The notes: generated by a model not told the origin, from the sequence alone. Shown: positions 23,519 through 32,242, numbered from the stretch's first letter. The stretch is 64,000 nucleotides of DNA from Prosthecodimorpha hirschii (GCF_001305515.1 NZ_LJYW01000001.1:3166734-3230733), one strand, 5' to 3'. Numbers and translations: made by a program.

Positions 23519-26230
23519 ATGCTGCTCCGGCCGCGACAGAAGCTGTTTGTCGAGCGCAGCGTGAAGGCGCTCGGCGAACACGGCAACACGATCGGCGTGG
23601 CTCCGACCGGATGCCATGCCCCCGGCACACCCATTCTGATGTTCGACGGCTCCGTCCGATCAGTCGAGACGATCGCTGTGGGCGACATCCTAATGGGACC
23701 GGGCACCACACCTCGCCGAGTCCTCAGTCTTCATCGTGGGCGCGACGAGATGGTTGAGATCCGGCCCATCAAGGGTGACTCCTTCGTCGTCAACCTCGGC
23801 CACATCCTGACCCTGGTCAGGACCGAGGACGGGCCCCGACCACGATGCCGTGACCGCGGCGGCGAACTGATCGACATCCCGGTCAGCGAGTGGATGGCGG
23901 CATCGGACACGTTCCGCCACCTGCACAAGCTCCTCCGCGTCCCGACGGATTTCCCGGAGCGGGCAGCGCCTGTGCTCGATCCCTATTTTCTCGGCATCCT
24001 CATCGGAGACGGCTCGCTCCGGCATTCGGTCTCCGTCACCACACCGGACATCGAGATCGTCGACGCGATCTATCGCTTCGCCGAGGCCGAGGGATTGCGG
24101 GTCCGCTGCGTCCGGCTCGCAGACAACAATGCCAACACCTATCACCTCCTCGACGATCGCAGCGATCACAACGCGCTGGTCGACCAACTGCGCCACCTTG
24201 GCCTTTTTGGAAAGCTCTCGGGCCAGAAGTTCATTCCCGACGAGTACCGGCTCGGGTCGCGCGAGGTGCGATTGGCGATGCTCGCCGGTCTCATCGACAC
24301 CGACGGCCATCTGATGACCCGCGGCTGCTTCGAATACTGCAGCAAGTCGCACCGGCTGGCCGAGGATTTCGTGTTCGTCGCGCGAAGCGTGGGCCTGCTG
24401 GCGACGATGCGCGAGAAGGAGGTCAATGGCGAGATTTACCTTCGGGTCCACGTCTCTGGCGATCTCGATCGCATCCCGACCCGGGTTCTTCGCAAGCAGG
24501 CACCGCCGCGGCGGCAGAAGAAGAACGTCCTGCGAACCGGCTTCACCGTCCATCCAGTCGGCGTCGGAGATTTCTTCGGTTTCACGGTCGACGGCGATCA
24601 TCGCTACTTGCTGGGCGACTTCACCATCACCCACAATTCCGGCAAGACGCTCATGCTCTCCGCCGTCGCCGGCGAGATCGTCGGTGGCAGCGACGCGAAG
24701 GCCTGCGTGCTGGCGCATCGCGACGAACTGACCGCGCAGAACCGGGCGAAGTTCGCCCGGATCAACCCCGCCATCCCGACATCGGTCGTCGATGCCGGGC
24801 AAAAATCCTGGGACGGCCAGGTCACCTTCGCCATGGTGCCGACGCTCGCCCGCCCAGCCAATCTCGATGCGATGCCAGGGCTCGACCTCCTGGTCATCGA
24901 CGAGGCCCATCACGCTGTCGCCGACAGTTACCGGCGCATCATCGATCGCGCTGTCGAACTCAACCCGATGGTCCGCCTCTTCGGCGTGACCGCCACGCCC
25001 AACCGCGGCGACCGAAAGGGTTTGCGGGCGGTCTTCTCCAATGTCGCCGATCAGATCCGCATCGGCGAGCTGATCGGCGCCGGTCATCTCATCCGACCGC
25101 GCACCTTCGTCATCGACGTCGGCGTCCAGAACGACCTCCAGACGGTGCGCCGGACTGCGGCCGACTTCGATATGGCCGAGGTCGACGCCATCATGAACCG
25201 ATCCCCGGTGACCGATGAAGTCGTCCGGCATTGGCGCGAGAAGGCGGGCGACCGCCAGACCGTCGTCTTCTGCTCGACGGTCGATCATGCCGAGAACGTC
25301 GCCGACGCCTTCAGGGCCGCCGGTGTCGCCGCGGGCGTCGTGCACGGCGATCTCGACGACATCGCGCGGCGCGAGACGCTCGCCGCCTACGGCTTGGGCG
25401 AACTTCAGGTCGTCGTCAACGTCGCCGTATTGACAGAGGGCTGGGACCACCCGCCGACGTCATGTGTCGTGCTGCTTCGACCCAGTTCCTACAAGTCGAC
25501 CATGATCCAGATGGTGGGCCGCGGGCTCAGAACCGTCGATCCGCGGGAATACCCCGGCTTGGTCAAGTCGGACTGCATCGTCCTCGACTTCGGGACATCG
25601 ACCCTGCTGCACGGGTCGCTCGAGCAAGACGTCGATCTCGACGGCCGCGAGCCCGACGGCGAGGCGCCGATCAAGAAATGCCCGTCCTGCGAGGCGGTCG
25701 TACCGCTCGGGGTGACCGAGTGCCCGCTCTGCGGTCACGTCTGGACCGCGAACGATGTCGACACCATTCCAGGCGTTCCGCTCGGCGACTTCATCATGAG
25801 CGAGATCGACCTCCTGGAGCGATCGAGCTTCGAGTGGTCCGATCTCTTCGGCGATGCCACGGCTCTGGTCGCCAACGGCTTTCATGCCTGGGCGGGGACC
25901 TTCGTCCTGAACGGACGCTGGTACGGGGTCGGCGGCCTGCAGCGCAGGCAGCCTCATCTGATCGCCGCCGGTGAGCGCGCCGTCTGTCTCGCTGCCGCCG
26001 ACGACTGGCTCAACGCCAACGAGACCGTCGAGAGCGCCCACAAGTCACGAAGCTGGCTGCGCCAGCCACCAACCGAGCGCCAGCTCGCCTTCCTGCCCGC
26101 CACCTATCGCTCGGACTACGGGCTGACCCGCTACCGGGCCTCGGCTCTGCTGACCTTCACCTTCAACCAATCGGCCATCCGGTCCCTGATATTCGGCGCC
26201 GATGCAGCAGGCGAACGGAGCGCAGCATGA
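23519..26230 (+). CDS. DEAD/DEAH-box SF2 helicase interrupted by an intein
   Basis: A 903-aa precursor. Removing residues 32-373 (the intein) leaves a 561-aa SF2 helicase. Its Walker A reads APTG|SGKT across the splice junction. DEAH is in LLVIDEAHHAVADSYRR (about precursor residue 459), motif III is GVTATPNRGDRKG, motif VI is QMVGRGLRTVDP, and a zinc ribbon CPSCE...CPLCGH lies near residues 721-740. Phage SF2 helicases of this form act in replication or recombination. The helicase cannot bind ATP until the intein leaves, so splicing is required for activity. Confidence 0.93.
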   Translation: MLLRPRQKLFVERSVKALGEHGNTIGVAPTGCHAPGTPILMFDGSVRSVETIAVGDILMGPGTTPRRVLSLHRGRDEMVEIRPIKGDSFVVNLGHILTLVRTEDGPRPRCRDRGGELIDIPVSEWMAASDTFRHLHKLLRVPTDFPERAAPVLDPYFLGILIGDGSLRHSVSVTTPDIEIVDAIYRFAEAEGLRVRCVRLADNNANTYHLLDDRSDHNALVDQLRHLGLFGKLSGQKFIPDEYRLGSREVRLAMLAGLIDTDGHLMTRGCFEYCSKSHRLAEDFVFVARSVGLLATMREKEVNGEIYLRVHVSGDLDRIPTRVLRKQAPPRRQKKNVLRTGFTVHPVGVGDFFGFTVDGDHRYLLGDFTITHNSGKTLMLSAVAGEIVGGSDAKACVLAHRDELTAQNRAKFARINPAIPTSVVDAGQKSWDGQVTFAMVPTLARPANLDAMPGLDLLVIDEAHHAVADSYRRIIDRAVELNPMVRLFGVTATPNRGDRKGLRAVFSNVADQIRIGELIGAGHLIRPRTFVIDVGVQNDLQTVRRTAADFDMAEVDAIMNRSPVTDEVVRHWREKAGDRQTVVFCSTVDHAENVADAFRAAGVAAGVVHGDLDDIARRETLAAYGLGELQVVVNVAVLTEGWDHPPTSCVVLLRPSSYKSTMIQMVGRGLRTVDPREYPGLVKSDCIVLDFGTSTLLHGSLEQDVDLDGREPDGEAPIKKCPSCEAVVPLGVTECPLCGHVWTANDVDTIPGVPLGDFIMSEIDLLERSSFEWSDLFGDATALVANGFHAWAGTFVLNGRWYGVGGLQRRQPHLIAAGERAVCLAAADDWLNANETVESAHKSRSWLRQPPTERQLAFLPATYRSDYGLTRYRASALLTFTFNQSAIRSLIFGADAAGERSAA
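23612..24637 (+). mobile_element. intein with LAGLIDADG homing endonuclease
   Basis: A 342-aa in-frame insertion. It begins with Cys1 (CHAPGTPILMFDGSVRSVETIAVGD, block A) and has a block B-like segment NLGHILTL. Two LAGLIDADG motifs are present: LGILIGDGS near intein residue 126 and LAGLIDTDGHL near residue 223. It ends with block F GDFFGFTVDGDHRYLLGDFT and block G ITHN, with penultimate His, terminal Asn and Ser at the +1 position. All class 1 splicing residues appear present. Block B has Asn where Thr is usual (NxxH). Each LAGLIDADG motif keeps an acidic residue, so the endonuclease may be active. Confidence 0.93.
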
Positions 26231-26242
26231 CGAGGACCGAAC

Positions 26243-26659
26243 TTGTCATCGACCTCGACCGATCCCGCTTCGCTGCGTCTCGCGCGCTGGCATCCCCGTT
26301 TCACGCTCTGCGCCGTCTGTCGTCGACCGGCGGTCGGCTTCGGCTGGCGCGAGCCGTGGGCCTCGAGCCGGCCGCGCCCGCGGGCGTGGTTCTGCTCGAT
26401 GACCTGTCAGGGCTTCTATACGCGCTTGGCCCGGAGGTCCTCCGCCATGGTTGACCTGACCGAGCCGGAACGCGCCGCCGTCGCCGCAACCCTCAGGCCC
26501 GTGGCCGAGATCATGGAGGAGATCGGCTGGGAGACCCGGCTGATCGACCTTTCCGAGCCGCAGGTTCTGACCCTGATCGAAGTTGCTGTCAGCGGCTTCC
26601 AGCACGCCCTGGCCACCATGGCCGCGGCCGCCGAGGCGAGCGCGGAGGTGCCGTTCTGA
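26243..26659 (+). CDS. DUF6511-like zinc-binding phage protein
   Basis: A 138-aa protein with a zinc-finger-like Cys pattern (CAVC ... CSMTC, about residues 23-55). A helical C-terminal domain follows (MVDLTEPERAAVAATLRPVAEIMEEIGWETRLIDLSEPQVLTLIEVAVSGFQHAL). The layout matches DUF6511 proteins seen between helicase and nuclease genes in alphaproteobacterial prophages. The only start in frame after the helicase stop is a TTG; an ATG at 26227 overlaps the helicase stop but reads another frame. Its own stop overlaps the nuclease ATG. Confidence 0.7.
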   Translation: MSSTSTDPASLRLARWHPRFTLCAVCRRPAVGFGWREPWASSRPRPRAWFCSMTCQGFYTRLARRSSAMVDLTEPERAAVAATLRPVAEIMEEIGWETRLIDLSEPQVLTLIEVAVSGFQHALATMAAAAEASAEVPF

Positions 26660-27426
26660 TGCTCGATTTCAACCATCGCCCCAAGGTCGCCGACCGCGTC
26701 AACGCAGCCGTCGATGCCGCCCTCGTCACCGAGAACGCGGCTCAGCCCCGGCGCGAATATCTTGGTGGCTCACGGCTCGGGCACCCTTGCGAGCGCGCCC
26801 TGCAGTTCGAGTTCGCCGGCGCGCCGAAGGACGAAGGCGCGGGGTTCACCGGCCAGACGCTGCGCATCTTCGCCATCGGCCACGCGCTCGAAGACCTCGC
26901 CATCCGCTGGCTGCGCGCGGCCGGCTTCGATCTCTACACCCGCCGTGGCAACTACCCCGACGGTGAGCAGTTCGGCTTCTCCATCGCCCGCGGCCGCATC
27001 CGCGGCCATGTCGACGGCATCATCGCCGCCGGGCCGGAGCCCATGAAGCTCGGCGTTCCCGCGCTGTGGGAATGCAAAACCATGAACGCCCGGAATTGGC
27101 GCGAGACGGTCGCCAAGGGCGTGACCATCTCGAAGCCGGTCTATGCCGCCCAGGTCGCCCTCTACCAGGCCTACATGGAGCCGGCGGTCCCCGGCATCTC
27201 CGAGAACCCGGCGCTCTTCACCGCCATCAACAAGGACACTGCCGAGCTCCACCACGAGTGCGTCGCCTTCGACGCCGGTCTTGCCCAGCGCATGAGCGAC
27301 CGCGCCGTCCGCATCCTGCAGGCGACCGACGCCGGCGAGCTTCTGCCGCGCATCGCCCGCGAACCCGACTTCCACGAATGCCGCCTGTGCCCTTGGGCCC
27401 AGCGTTGCTGGAGGCTTGCTGCATGA
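26659..27426 (+). CDS. PD-(D/E)XK nuclease, RecB/Cas4-like
   Basis: A 255-aa nuclease. Catalytic residues are Asp near 117 in GHVDGII and Glu/Lys near 137-139 in WECKTM, with a Gln/Tyr motif in YAAQVALYQAYM. Cysteines at about residue 43 (HPCERALQFE) and three near the C-terminus (CRLCPWAQRC) fit a 4Fe-4S cluster, as in AddB and Cas4 exonucleases. It lies in a coupled run between helicase and primase, so end resection during phage replication or recombination is likely (inference). Confidence 0.85.
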   Translation: MLDFNHRPKVADRVNAAVDAALVTENAAQPRREYLGGSRLGHPCERALQFEFAGAPKDEGAGFTGQTLRIFAIGHALEDLAIRWLRAAGFDLYTRRGNYPDGEQFGFSIARGRIRGHVDGIIAAGPEPMKLGVPALWECKTMNARNWRETVAKGVTISKPVYAAQVALYQAYMEPAVPGISENPALFTAINKDTAELHHECVAFDAGLAQRMSDRAVRILQATDAGELLPRIAREPDFHECRLCPWAQRCWRLAA

Positions 27427-29780
27427 ATGACGATCAGATCGAGGTCCCGACTGAGGAGGCACCGGCCGCGCCCGCCGGCGAACTCGTCCACTTCAATCCC
27501 TGGCGCGACTTCAACGACGCGCCGCTCATCGTTGACCCGTTCGGCGTCGAGCCGGACCGCGAGCAGATCGAGATCTTCCTCGATGTCGTGTTCGGCTACT
27601 GCGAGGGGTTGATCCCGATCCGCGGCTTCGTCGACAAGGGCCAGGGCTTCAACGGCAAGCCGCACAACATCTGGATCGAGGCCGACGGCACGAGCCTCGA
27701 CAAGCTCGCAACCTTCGCGGCCTGGGCCTGGCGCGAGAGCGTCGCCGTCTACGTGATCCCCGGCACCGTCGCCGAACAGGGGCATGCCCGGGCGGCCGAG
27801 GTCCTGCAGATGCAGACCGTGGTGGTCGATCTCGACGCTGGAGACGTCGGCGCCAAGCTCACCCATCTCGTCCATCATCTCGGCGACCCCACCCTCATCG
27901 TGGAGAGCGGCGGGCGCACCGACCGTGGCCTCGACAAGCTGCATGTCTGGTGGAAGCTGTCCGAGCCGGCGTCTGGCGACGACCTGAAGCGGCTCTGCCG
28001 CCTTCGCGCCGATATCGCCATCAAGGTCGGCGGCGACACCCATTTTCATTCCGCTCATCAGCCGATCCGGGTCGCCGGCTCCGTCTACCACAAGAACGGC
28101 TTTCAGCGCGTCGTTCGCATCCGCGAGCACAATAGGATCGAGGTCCATCTCGACGACCTCGCCGAGCGTGTCGCCGCCATGCCGGCGCTCTCGGATGGCG
28201 GGCGGGAATTGCCGGACCCGTCGCGGCCGAAGCCGCCGATCGACGCGGTCCTGAACACGCCGGTCCACGAGGGCGGCCAGGATGCCTGGACCCGCTTCGA
28301 GGGCGCCAGCGCCGCGATCGGCCACTACATCCGCCGCGTCCACGCCGGCGAGATGACGCCCGACGACGGCTGGGAGGCGATCTGCCAATACAACGCCGCC
28401 CTGCTGCGGCCGGCCTGGCCGCTGGAGCGGCTCCGGCAGGAAGCGGAACGGCTCTGGCGCCGGCACCTCGACCGCAACGGGCCGGCGCTGATCCGGGCCG
28501 AGGCGCCGCCGCGGCCGACTCTGCCGGTGTTCTCGCTCGGAGCACTCCTCGACGACCACTCGCCGATGCCTGAGGACATCATCGCACCGCGCGTGCTCAC
28601 CCCAGGCGGTATGCTGGTGCTCGGCGGCGCGCCCAAGGTCGGCAAGAGCGACCTTCTGATCCACCTGCTCGTCCACATGGCCGCCGGCCGGCCATTCCTC
28701 GGCTTCACGCCGCCGCGGCCTCTCCGGGTGTTCTACCTGCAGGCCGAGATCCAGTACCACTACCTGCGCGAACGTCTGCAAGCGATCCGGCTCGACGCGG
28801 CCGTCATGGCGGCGGCGCGCGATAACCTCGTCGCCACGCCAAAACTGCGGCTGCTGCTCGACGAGCAGGGCGTGGCGCTTGCCGCCGACGCCGTCCGTGA
28901 GGCCTTTCCCGACAACCCGCCCGACATCCTCTGCATCGATCCCATCCGCAACCTGTTCGATGGCGGCCCGGACGGCGGCAGCGAAAACGACAACGCCGCC
29001 ATGATGTTCTTCCTGACCGAGCGGGTGGAACGGATGCGCGAGGCCGTAGCGCCCGACAGCGGCATCGTTCTCGTCCACCACACTAAGAAAATGAACCGCA
29101 AGCTCGTCGCCGAGGATCCGTTCCAGGCGCTCTCCGGCGCCAGCGCGCTCCGCGGCTTCTACACCACCGGGCTGCTGCTGCATCGGCCCGACGAGGAGGA
29201 CCTCACCCGCCGGCTGGAGATCGAGCTCAGGAACGGTCCGGCGCTTAAGCCCAAGCTGGTCGACAAGGCCGACGGCGCCTGGGTCGAGCTGAACCCGCTC
29301 AATGAGCGGCTCGTTAGGAAGGAGGCTGGTGCAAAACTCGACGCCGAGCGACTCAGGAAGCACGACGTCATCCTCGGCATGCTGCTCGATGAGGCGGCCG
29401 AGCAACGCCTCTACACCACCATGCAATTCGCCGAGAAATTCGAGAACAAGGTTGGGCTCGGCAGCAAACATACAATCCGGGAACGGCTGAGTGTCCTGGC
29501 AACCAAAGGATTCATCAAGTTCCTGCGCGATCCTTCGCGATTCGGGTATCCGATCACCCGATCTCGGTTTGGCTATCTGTGCGTGCAAGGCATGACATTT
29601 GGGCCGGGCTCGGAGCACCACAACCCGCTCACCGGCGAGATCACCGAGGGCGCCATTCCGGTCTCGCCGAGCCACTTTAAGTGCCCGCAGTCGGGCCTCT
29701 GCCTGGAGGTCGAAAACCCGGAGATCTGGGTCTATCCGCAGGGCTCCGAACCCGACCCACTTCATATGAGTGCGGCCTAA
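27423..29780 (+). CDS. phage primase-helicase (AEP-like plus RepA-type ATPase)
   Basis: A 785-aa two-part replication protein. The N-terminal part has VVVDLDAGD near residue 133 and HFHSAHQPIRVAGSVYHK, the pattern of archaeo-eukaryotic primase-like domains. A middle helical linker follows. The C-terminal part is a RepA/DnaB-type ATPase, with Walker A GGAPKVGKSD near residue 401 and Walker B DILCIDPIRNLF near 500. The sensor is VLVHHTKKMN, then a winged-helix tail. It starts as ATGA with the nuclease stop. It is the best candidate for the phage replication initiator or motor. Confidence 0.85.
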   Translation: MNDDQIEVPTEEAPAAPAGELVHFNPWRDFNDAPLIVDPFGVEPDREQIEIFLDVVFGYCEGLIPIRGFVDKGQGFNGKPHNIWIEADGTSLDKLATFAAWAWRESVAVYVIPGTVAEQGHARAAEVLQMQTVVVDLDAGDVGAKLTHLVHHLGDPTLIVESGGRTDRGLDKLHVWWKLSEPASGDDLKRLCRLRADIAIKVGGDTHFHSAHQPIRVAGSVYHKNGFQRVVRIREHNRIEVHLDDLAERVAAMPALSDGGRELPDPSRPKPPIDAVLNTPVHEGGQDAWTRFEGASAAIGHYIRRVHAGEMTPDDGWEAICQYNAALLRPAWPLERLRQEAERLWRRHLDRNGPALIRAEAPPRPTLPVFSLGALLDDHSPMPEDIIAPRVLTPGGMLVLGGAPKVGKSDLLIHLLVHMAAGRPFLGFTPPRPLRVFYLQAEIQYHYLRERLQAIRLDAAVMAAARDNLVATPKLRLLLDEQGVALAADAVREAFPDNPPDILCIDPIRNLFDGGPDGGSENDNAAMMFFLTERVERMREAVAPDSGIVLVHHTKKMNRKLVAEDPFQALSGASALRGFYTTGLLLHRPDEEDLTRRLEIELRNGPALKPKLVDKADGAWVELNPLNERLVRKEAGAKLDAERLRKHDVILGMLLDEAAEQRLYTTMQFAEKFENKVGLGSKHTIRERLSVLATKGFIKFLRDPSRFGYPITRSRFGYLCVQGMTFGPGSEHHNPLTGEITEGAIPVSPSHFKCPQSGLCLEVENPEIWVYPQGSEPDPLHMSAA

Positions 29781-29794
29781 CCCATATGAGCGCG
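29763..29794 (+). repeat. direct repeats at the end of the primase gene
   Basis: CATATGAGTGCG (29763-29774) and CATATGAGCGCG (29783-29794) are 20 bases apart and straddle the primase-helicase stop. A related sequence, ACTCATAATGTGCGAGT, lies at about 29873-29889. Short repeats next to a replication gene may be initiator sites. Confidence 0.5.
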
Positions 29795-29934
29795 CACCAC
29801 CCGAACCTAGCAAAGTCAAAGGGTTACGGCAGAACAAGTGTTAGGTCGGCAAATCATGTCCGAACTGATCCTCACTCATAATGTGCGAGTACATTCAATG
29901 AATTGAGGGACCAGGAACAGTTAGGTGTGAAACC

Positions 29935-29986
29935 CCCATACTACGTATGGGAGGGCCATCCCCCAGGATTGGCCATCCTCCCATAC
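29935..29986. promoter_or_regulatory. overlapping inverted repeats, possible switching hairpins
   Basis: CCCATAC (29935-29941), GTATGGG (29945-29951) and CCCATAC (29980-29986). The middle copy can pair with the first across a 3-base loop, or with the third as GTATGGGAGG / CCTCCCATAC around a 22-base loop. They lie in the 318-base gap before the RuvC-like gene. The gap is otherwise AT-richer and gene-free. Confidence 0.55.
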
Positions 29987-30098
29987 GTGGTGACAGCGAA
30001 CTCAAGTGCGAATTGATCGGACGACGGCAGCCAGTACCGCCAAGCACAGGGCTGCCGCCGTCCTCCACCACCACCGACCCCCGATGACGGAGACCAGC

Positions 30099-30638
30099 AT
30101 GGCTTCGAAGACTCTGACCTTGCCCACCGCCAGCGCAAGGCCGGCCGCGGCACAAATCGTCGATCACGCCGATGGCCCGATCCTGGCCCTCGACCTCGGC
30201 ACTACGACCGGCTGGGCCTTGCGCACCCCCGATGGCCACATCGCCAGCGGCACCGTGTCGTTCCGCCCGAGCCGCTACGACGGCGGCGGCATGCGCTACC
30301 TGCGCTTCAAGGCTTGGCTCGACCAGATCGAAGCCCAGGCCCGTGGGATCTCGGCGGTCCATTTCGAAGAGGTGCGTCGGCACGCCGGGACCGATGCCGC
30401 CCACATCTACGGAGGCTTCCTCGCCACCCTGACCGCCTGGTGCGAGACGCACACGATCGCCTACCAGGGTGTCCCGGTCGGCACGATCAAACGGCATATC
30501 ACCGGCAAGGGCAACGCCGACAAGGCCGCCGTCACCGCGGCGGTGCGCGCTCATGGCTTTGTCCCGGCCGACGACAACGAGGCGGACGCCATTGCCATCC
30601 TGATCTGGGCGACCGAGACCGAGGGAGGCGTGCGATGA
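30099..30638 (+). CDS. RuvC-like Holliday junction resolvase
   Basis: A 179-aa RNase H-fold nuclease. The first catalytic Asp is in ILALDLGTTTGWAL near residue 30, a Glu pair in VHFEEVRRH near 88, and the last acidic set in DDNEADAIAILIWA near 157-163. Phage RuvC-like enzymes resolve branched DNA before packaging. GGAG 6 bases upstream supports this ATG; an ATG 15 bases earlier is in frame. The stop overlaps the next gene. Confidence 0.85.
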   Translation: MASKTLTLPTASARPAAAQIVDHADGPILALDLGTTTGWALRTPDGHIASGTVSFRPSRYDGGGMRYLRFKAWLDQIEAQARGISAVHFEEVRRHAGTDAAHIYGGFLATLTAWCETHTIAYQGVPVGTIKRHITGKGNADKAAVTAAVRAHGFVPADDNEADAIAILIWATETEGGVR

Positions 30639-30853
30639 CCCGGCCCCTCCCCGGCGGTCCCCGCGAGCCGCGCTGCGCGCTCGGGCGAATGGTCCCGACC
30701 ACCGCCGGGGCCGAGCCGATCAAGACCGCCAGTTGGCACGACCACCGGCTCCTGGTGGTCGCGCTCGATGATCCGCGGCTCGGCTGGGCCGACCGCGAAC
30801 TCGTCCGCACGATCGGCGAGAAGCTCTACGGCACGCGGGAGGCAAGGCGATGA
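30635..30853 (+). CDS. small coupled phage protein
   Basis: A 72-aa protein coupled by ATGA overlaps on both sides. The conserved-looking part is WHDHRLLVVALDDPRLGWADRELVRTIGEKLYG. Not recognised; likely part of the replication or regulation run. Confidence 0.65.
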   Translation: MTRPLPGGPREPRCALGRMVPTTAGAEPIKTASWHDHRLLVVALDDPRLGWADRELVRTIGEKLYGTREARR

Positions 30854-31404
30854 GCGCAAAGTCGAAGCGGAAGGCCCGCGCTACCATCGACCGGCCCGCC
30901 AAGCCCTCAACTCGGCTCACGACCCGCGAAGTCGTCGAGATCGATCCGGACGGCGTCCGGGTCGTCCACCACCGCGTGGTCGACACGCTCGGCCGCATGT
31001 TCGAGGCCGGCACGATCGATGCCGACATGCTGAGCGCCGCCCGCGACTTCCAGGCCGCCTTCACGGTCGCGAGCTTCGATCGCATGCCGTCGGCATCGCT
31101 CGTTCTCGTCCACGCGCCCGGCACAGGCGTCGGCTCCATGAGCGATCGTCAGATCGGCGCGCGCGAGCATGTGTTCCGGGCGCTTGACGCGCTCGGTGGC
31201 ATGGGCTCGCCAGCCGGCTCCTGCGTCTGGCACGTGGTCGGGCTGCAATCGTCGCTCAGGGAGTGGTCGATGCGTCAGGGCTGGGGTGGACGGGCCGTCC
31301 GGCATGAGGCGGCGCAGGGGATCCTGGTGGCCGCGCTCGGGGTGTTGGCGAGCCGGTCGCGTGGCAACAGCCGAATGAGCGCTACGATGGAGCAGAACCG
31401 CTAG
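30850..31404 (+). CDS. DUF6456-like phage protein
   Basis: A 184-aa protein with a basic N-terminus. A core reads VVDTLGRMFEAGTIDADMLSAARDFQAAFTVASFD. The C-terminal segment VWHVVGLQSSLREWSMRQGWGGRAVRHEAAQGILVAALGVLA resembles the DUF6456 region of alphaproteobacterial prophage regulators, where it is thought to bind DNA. Assignment is by pattern only. It ends the coupled run of early genes. Confidence 0.65.
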   Translation: MSAKSKRKARATIDRPAKPSTRLTTREVVEIDPDGVRVVHHRVVDTLGRMFEAGTIDADMLSAARDFQAAFTVASFDRMPSASLVLVHAPGTGVGSMSDRQIGAREHVFRALDALGGMGSPAGSCVWHVVGLQSSLREWSMRQGWGGRAVRHEAAQGILVAALGVLASRSRGNSRMSATMEQNR

Positions 31405-31468
31405 CTGAAACAATGCCTTGACGGAAAACGACAAGGGCACTTCAGTTTCCGTCTTGCAGCCTCTCCGA

Positions 31469-31484
31469 CGTAACTCTAGGATTC
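31469..31484 (+). repeat. direct repeat, copy 1 (CGTAACTCTAGGATTC)
   Basis: An exact 16-base match to 32227-32242. Similarity extends to both sides (CTTGC.G..CT.TCC before; CATGG then AAGTG.GTC after), over about 60 bases in total. The pair frames the Z-like gene. Confidence 0.75.
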
Positions 31485-31550
31485 TCCCATGGTCCGGAAG
31501 TGGGTCACGACACCTCCGGACCATCCCCTCACCAAGCCCATGAGCATCGG

Positions 31551-32156
31551 ATGGCCGCTTCGATCGTCGTCACCTACGACGGGCGCGGCGTCGCCAGCAT
31601 GTTGTCCGCGGCGACGCTGCTCGCCTCGCCCGACCGGCTCGGACGCGCGCTGCACGACAGCGTGCGCGCCGCCGGCGACAAGACCCGGACGGTGGTTCGC
31701 AAGAGCCTGCACCAGCAGATGGGCACGAAGCGCTACGGCACGATCGTCGCCGCGACCCGCTCATTCATCCCCGGCCCGATGACCTACGTGATCGAAGGCC
31801 GCGGCAAGGGGCTGCCGATCATCGAGTTCCCCGTCCGCGGGAGCCGTGCAAAGGGCCGGACCTGGCGCGACCAGCCTCGCGACGCAGCCGGCCGGTTCGG
31901 GCCGCTGCCGCCGTCCGACATCGGCTTCGTCACCGCGCGGCCCTGGCGCGTGGCGCACAACTTCAAGCGCTCGTTCGTCGCCGCGGACGGAACCTACAAG
32001 GCCCGTCTGCCGGGCTCGACGCGGACGCGAAAGCTGTTCGGCCCGTCGGTCGCCAAGGAGATCGTCAAGGTCGCGACCCTTACCGCGTTCGAGGCGACCG
32101 CGCCGCGCGAGATGGACCTGCAAATCGGGAAGCGACTGGCGCGCATCTTGCCGTAA
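31551..32156 (+). CDS. putative phage tail protein, GpZ-like
   Basis: A 201-aa basic protein reminiscent of minor tail protein Z: ALHDSVRAAGDKTRTVVRKSLHQQMGTKRYGTIVAATRSFIPGPMTYVIEGRGKGLPIIEFP at the start, and FKRSFVAADGTYKARLPGSTRTRKLFGPSVAKEIVK later. Oddly, it lies 6 kb upstream of the terminase, apart from the tail cluster. It is framed by two copies of a direct repeat, so it looks like an inserted single-gene cassette. No clear ribosome-binding site is seen at this ATG. Function by resemblance only. Confidence 0.6.
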   Translation: MAASIVVTYDGRGVASMLSAATLLASPDRLGRALHDSVRAAGDKTRTVVRKSLHQQMGTKRYGTIVAATRSFIPGPMTYVIEGRGKGLPIIEFPVRGSRAKGRTWRDQPRDAAGRFGPLPPSDIGFVTARPWRVAHNFKRSFVAADGTYKARLPGSTRTRKLFGPSVAKEIVKVATLTAFEATAPREMDLQIGKRLARILP

Positions 32157-32226
32157 TGCATGTCCGAACAGTCGCTTAGCCGAAATGGACACGCCCCGAT
32201 CCGTTTCTGGCTTGCGGACTTTCCAT

Positions 32227-32242
32227 CGTAACTCTAGGATTC
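32227..32242 (+). repeat. direct repeat, copy 2 (CGTAACTCTAGGATTC)
   Basis: Partner of 31469-31484, 758 bases downstream and in the same orientation. The bases around it (32200-32265) match the first copy imperfectly. The remainder of the 533-base gene-free gap (32157-32689) shows no gene. Confidence 0.75.

Noticed and set aside
23519-26230. The LAGLIDADG region as a free-standing homing endonuclease gene
   Set aside because: The frame is unbroken with the helicase on both sides, and intein end motifs (Cys1; His-Asn then Ser) flank it, so it is an intein rather than an inserted gene.
26227-26454. A 75-aa frame starting on the helicase stop
   Set aside because: It has the better start, but the overlapping frame carries the CxxC zinc motif and the conserved C-terminal domain. 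Kept only as a finding.
27171-29837. An 888-codon open frame antisense to the primase-helicase gene
   Set aside because: The plus strand has Walker motifs and coupled ends. The antisense product is a Leu/Asp/Gly/Val-rich shadow.
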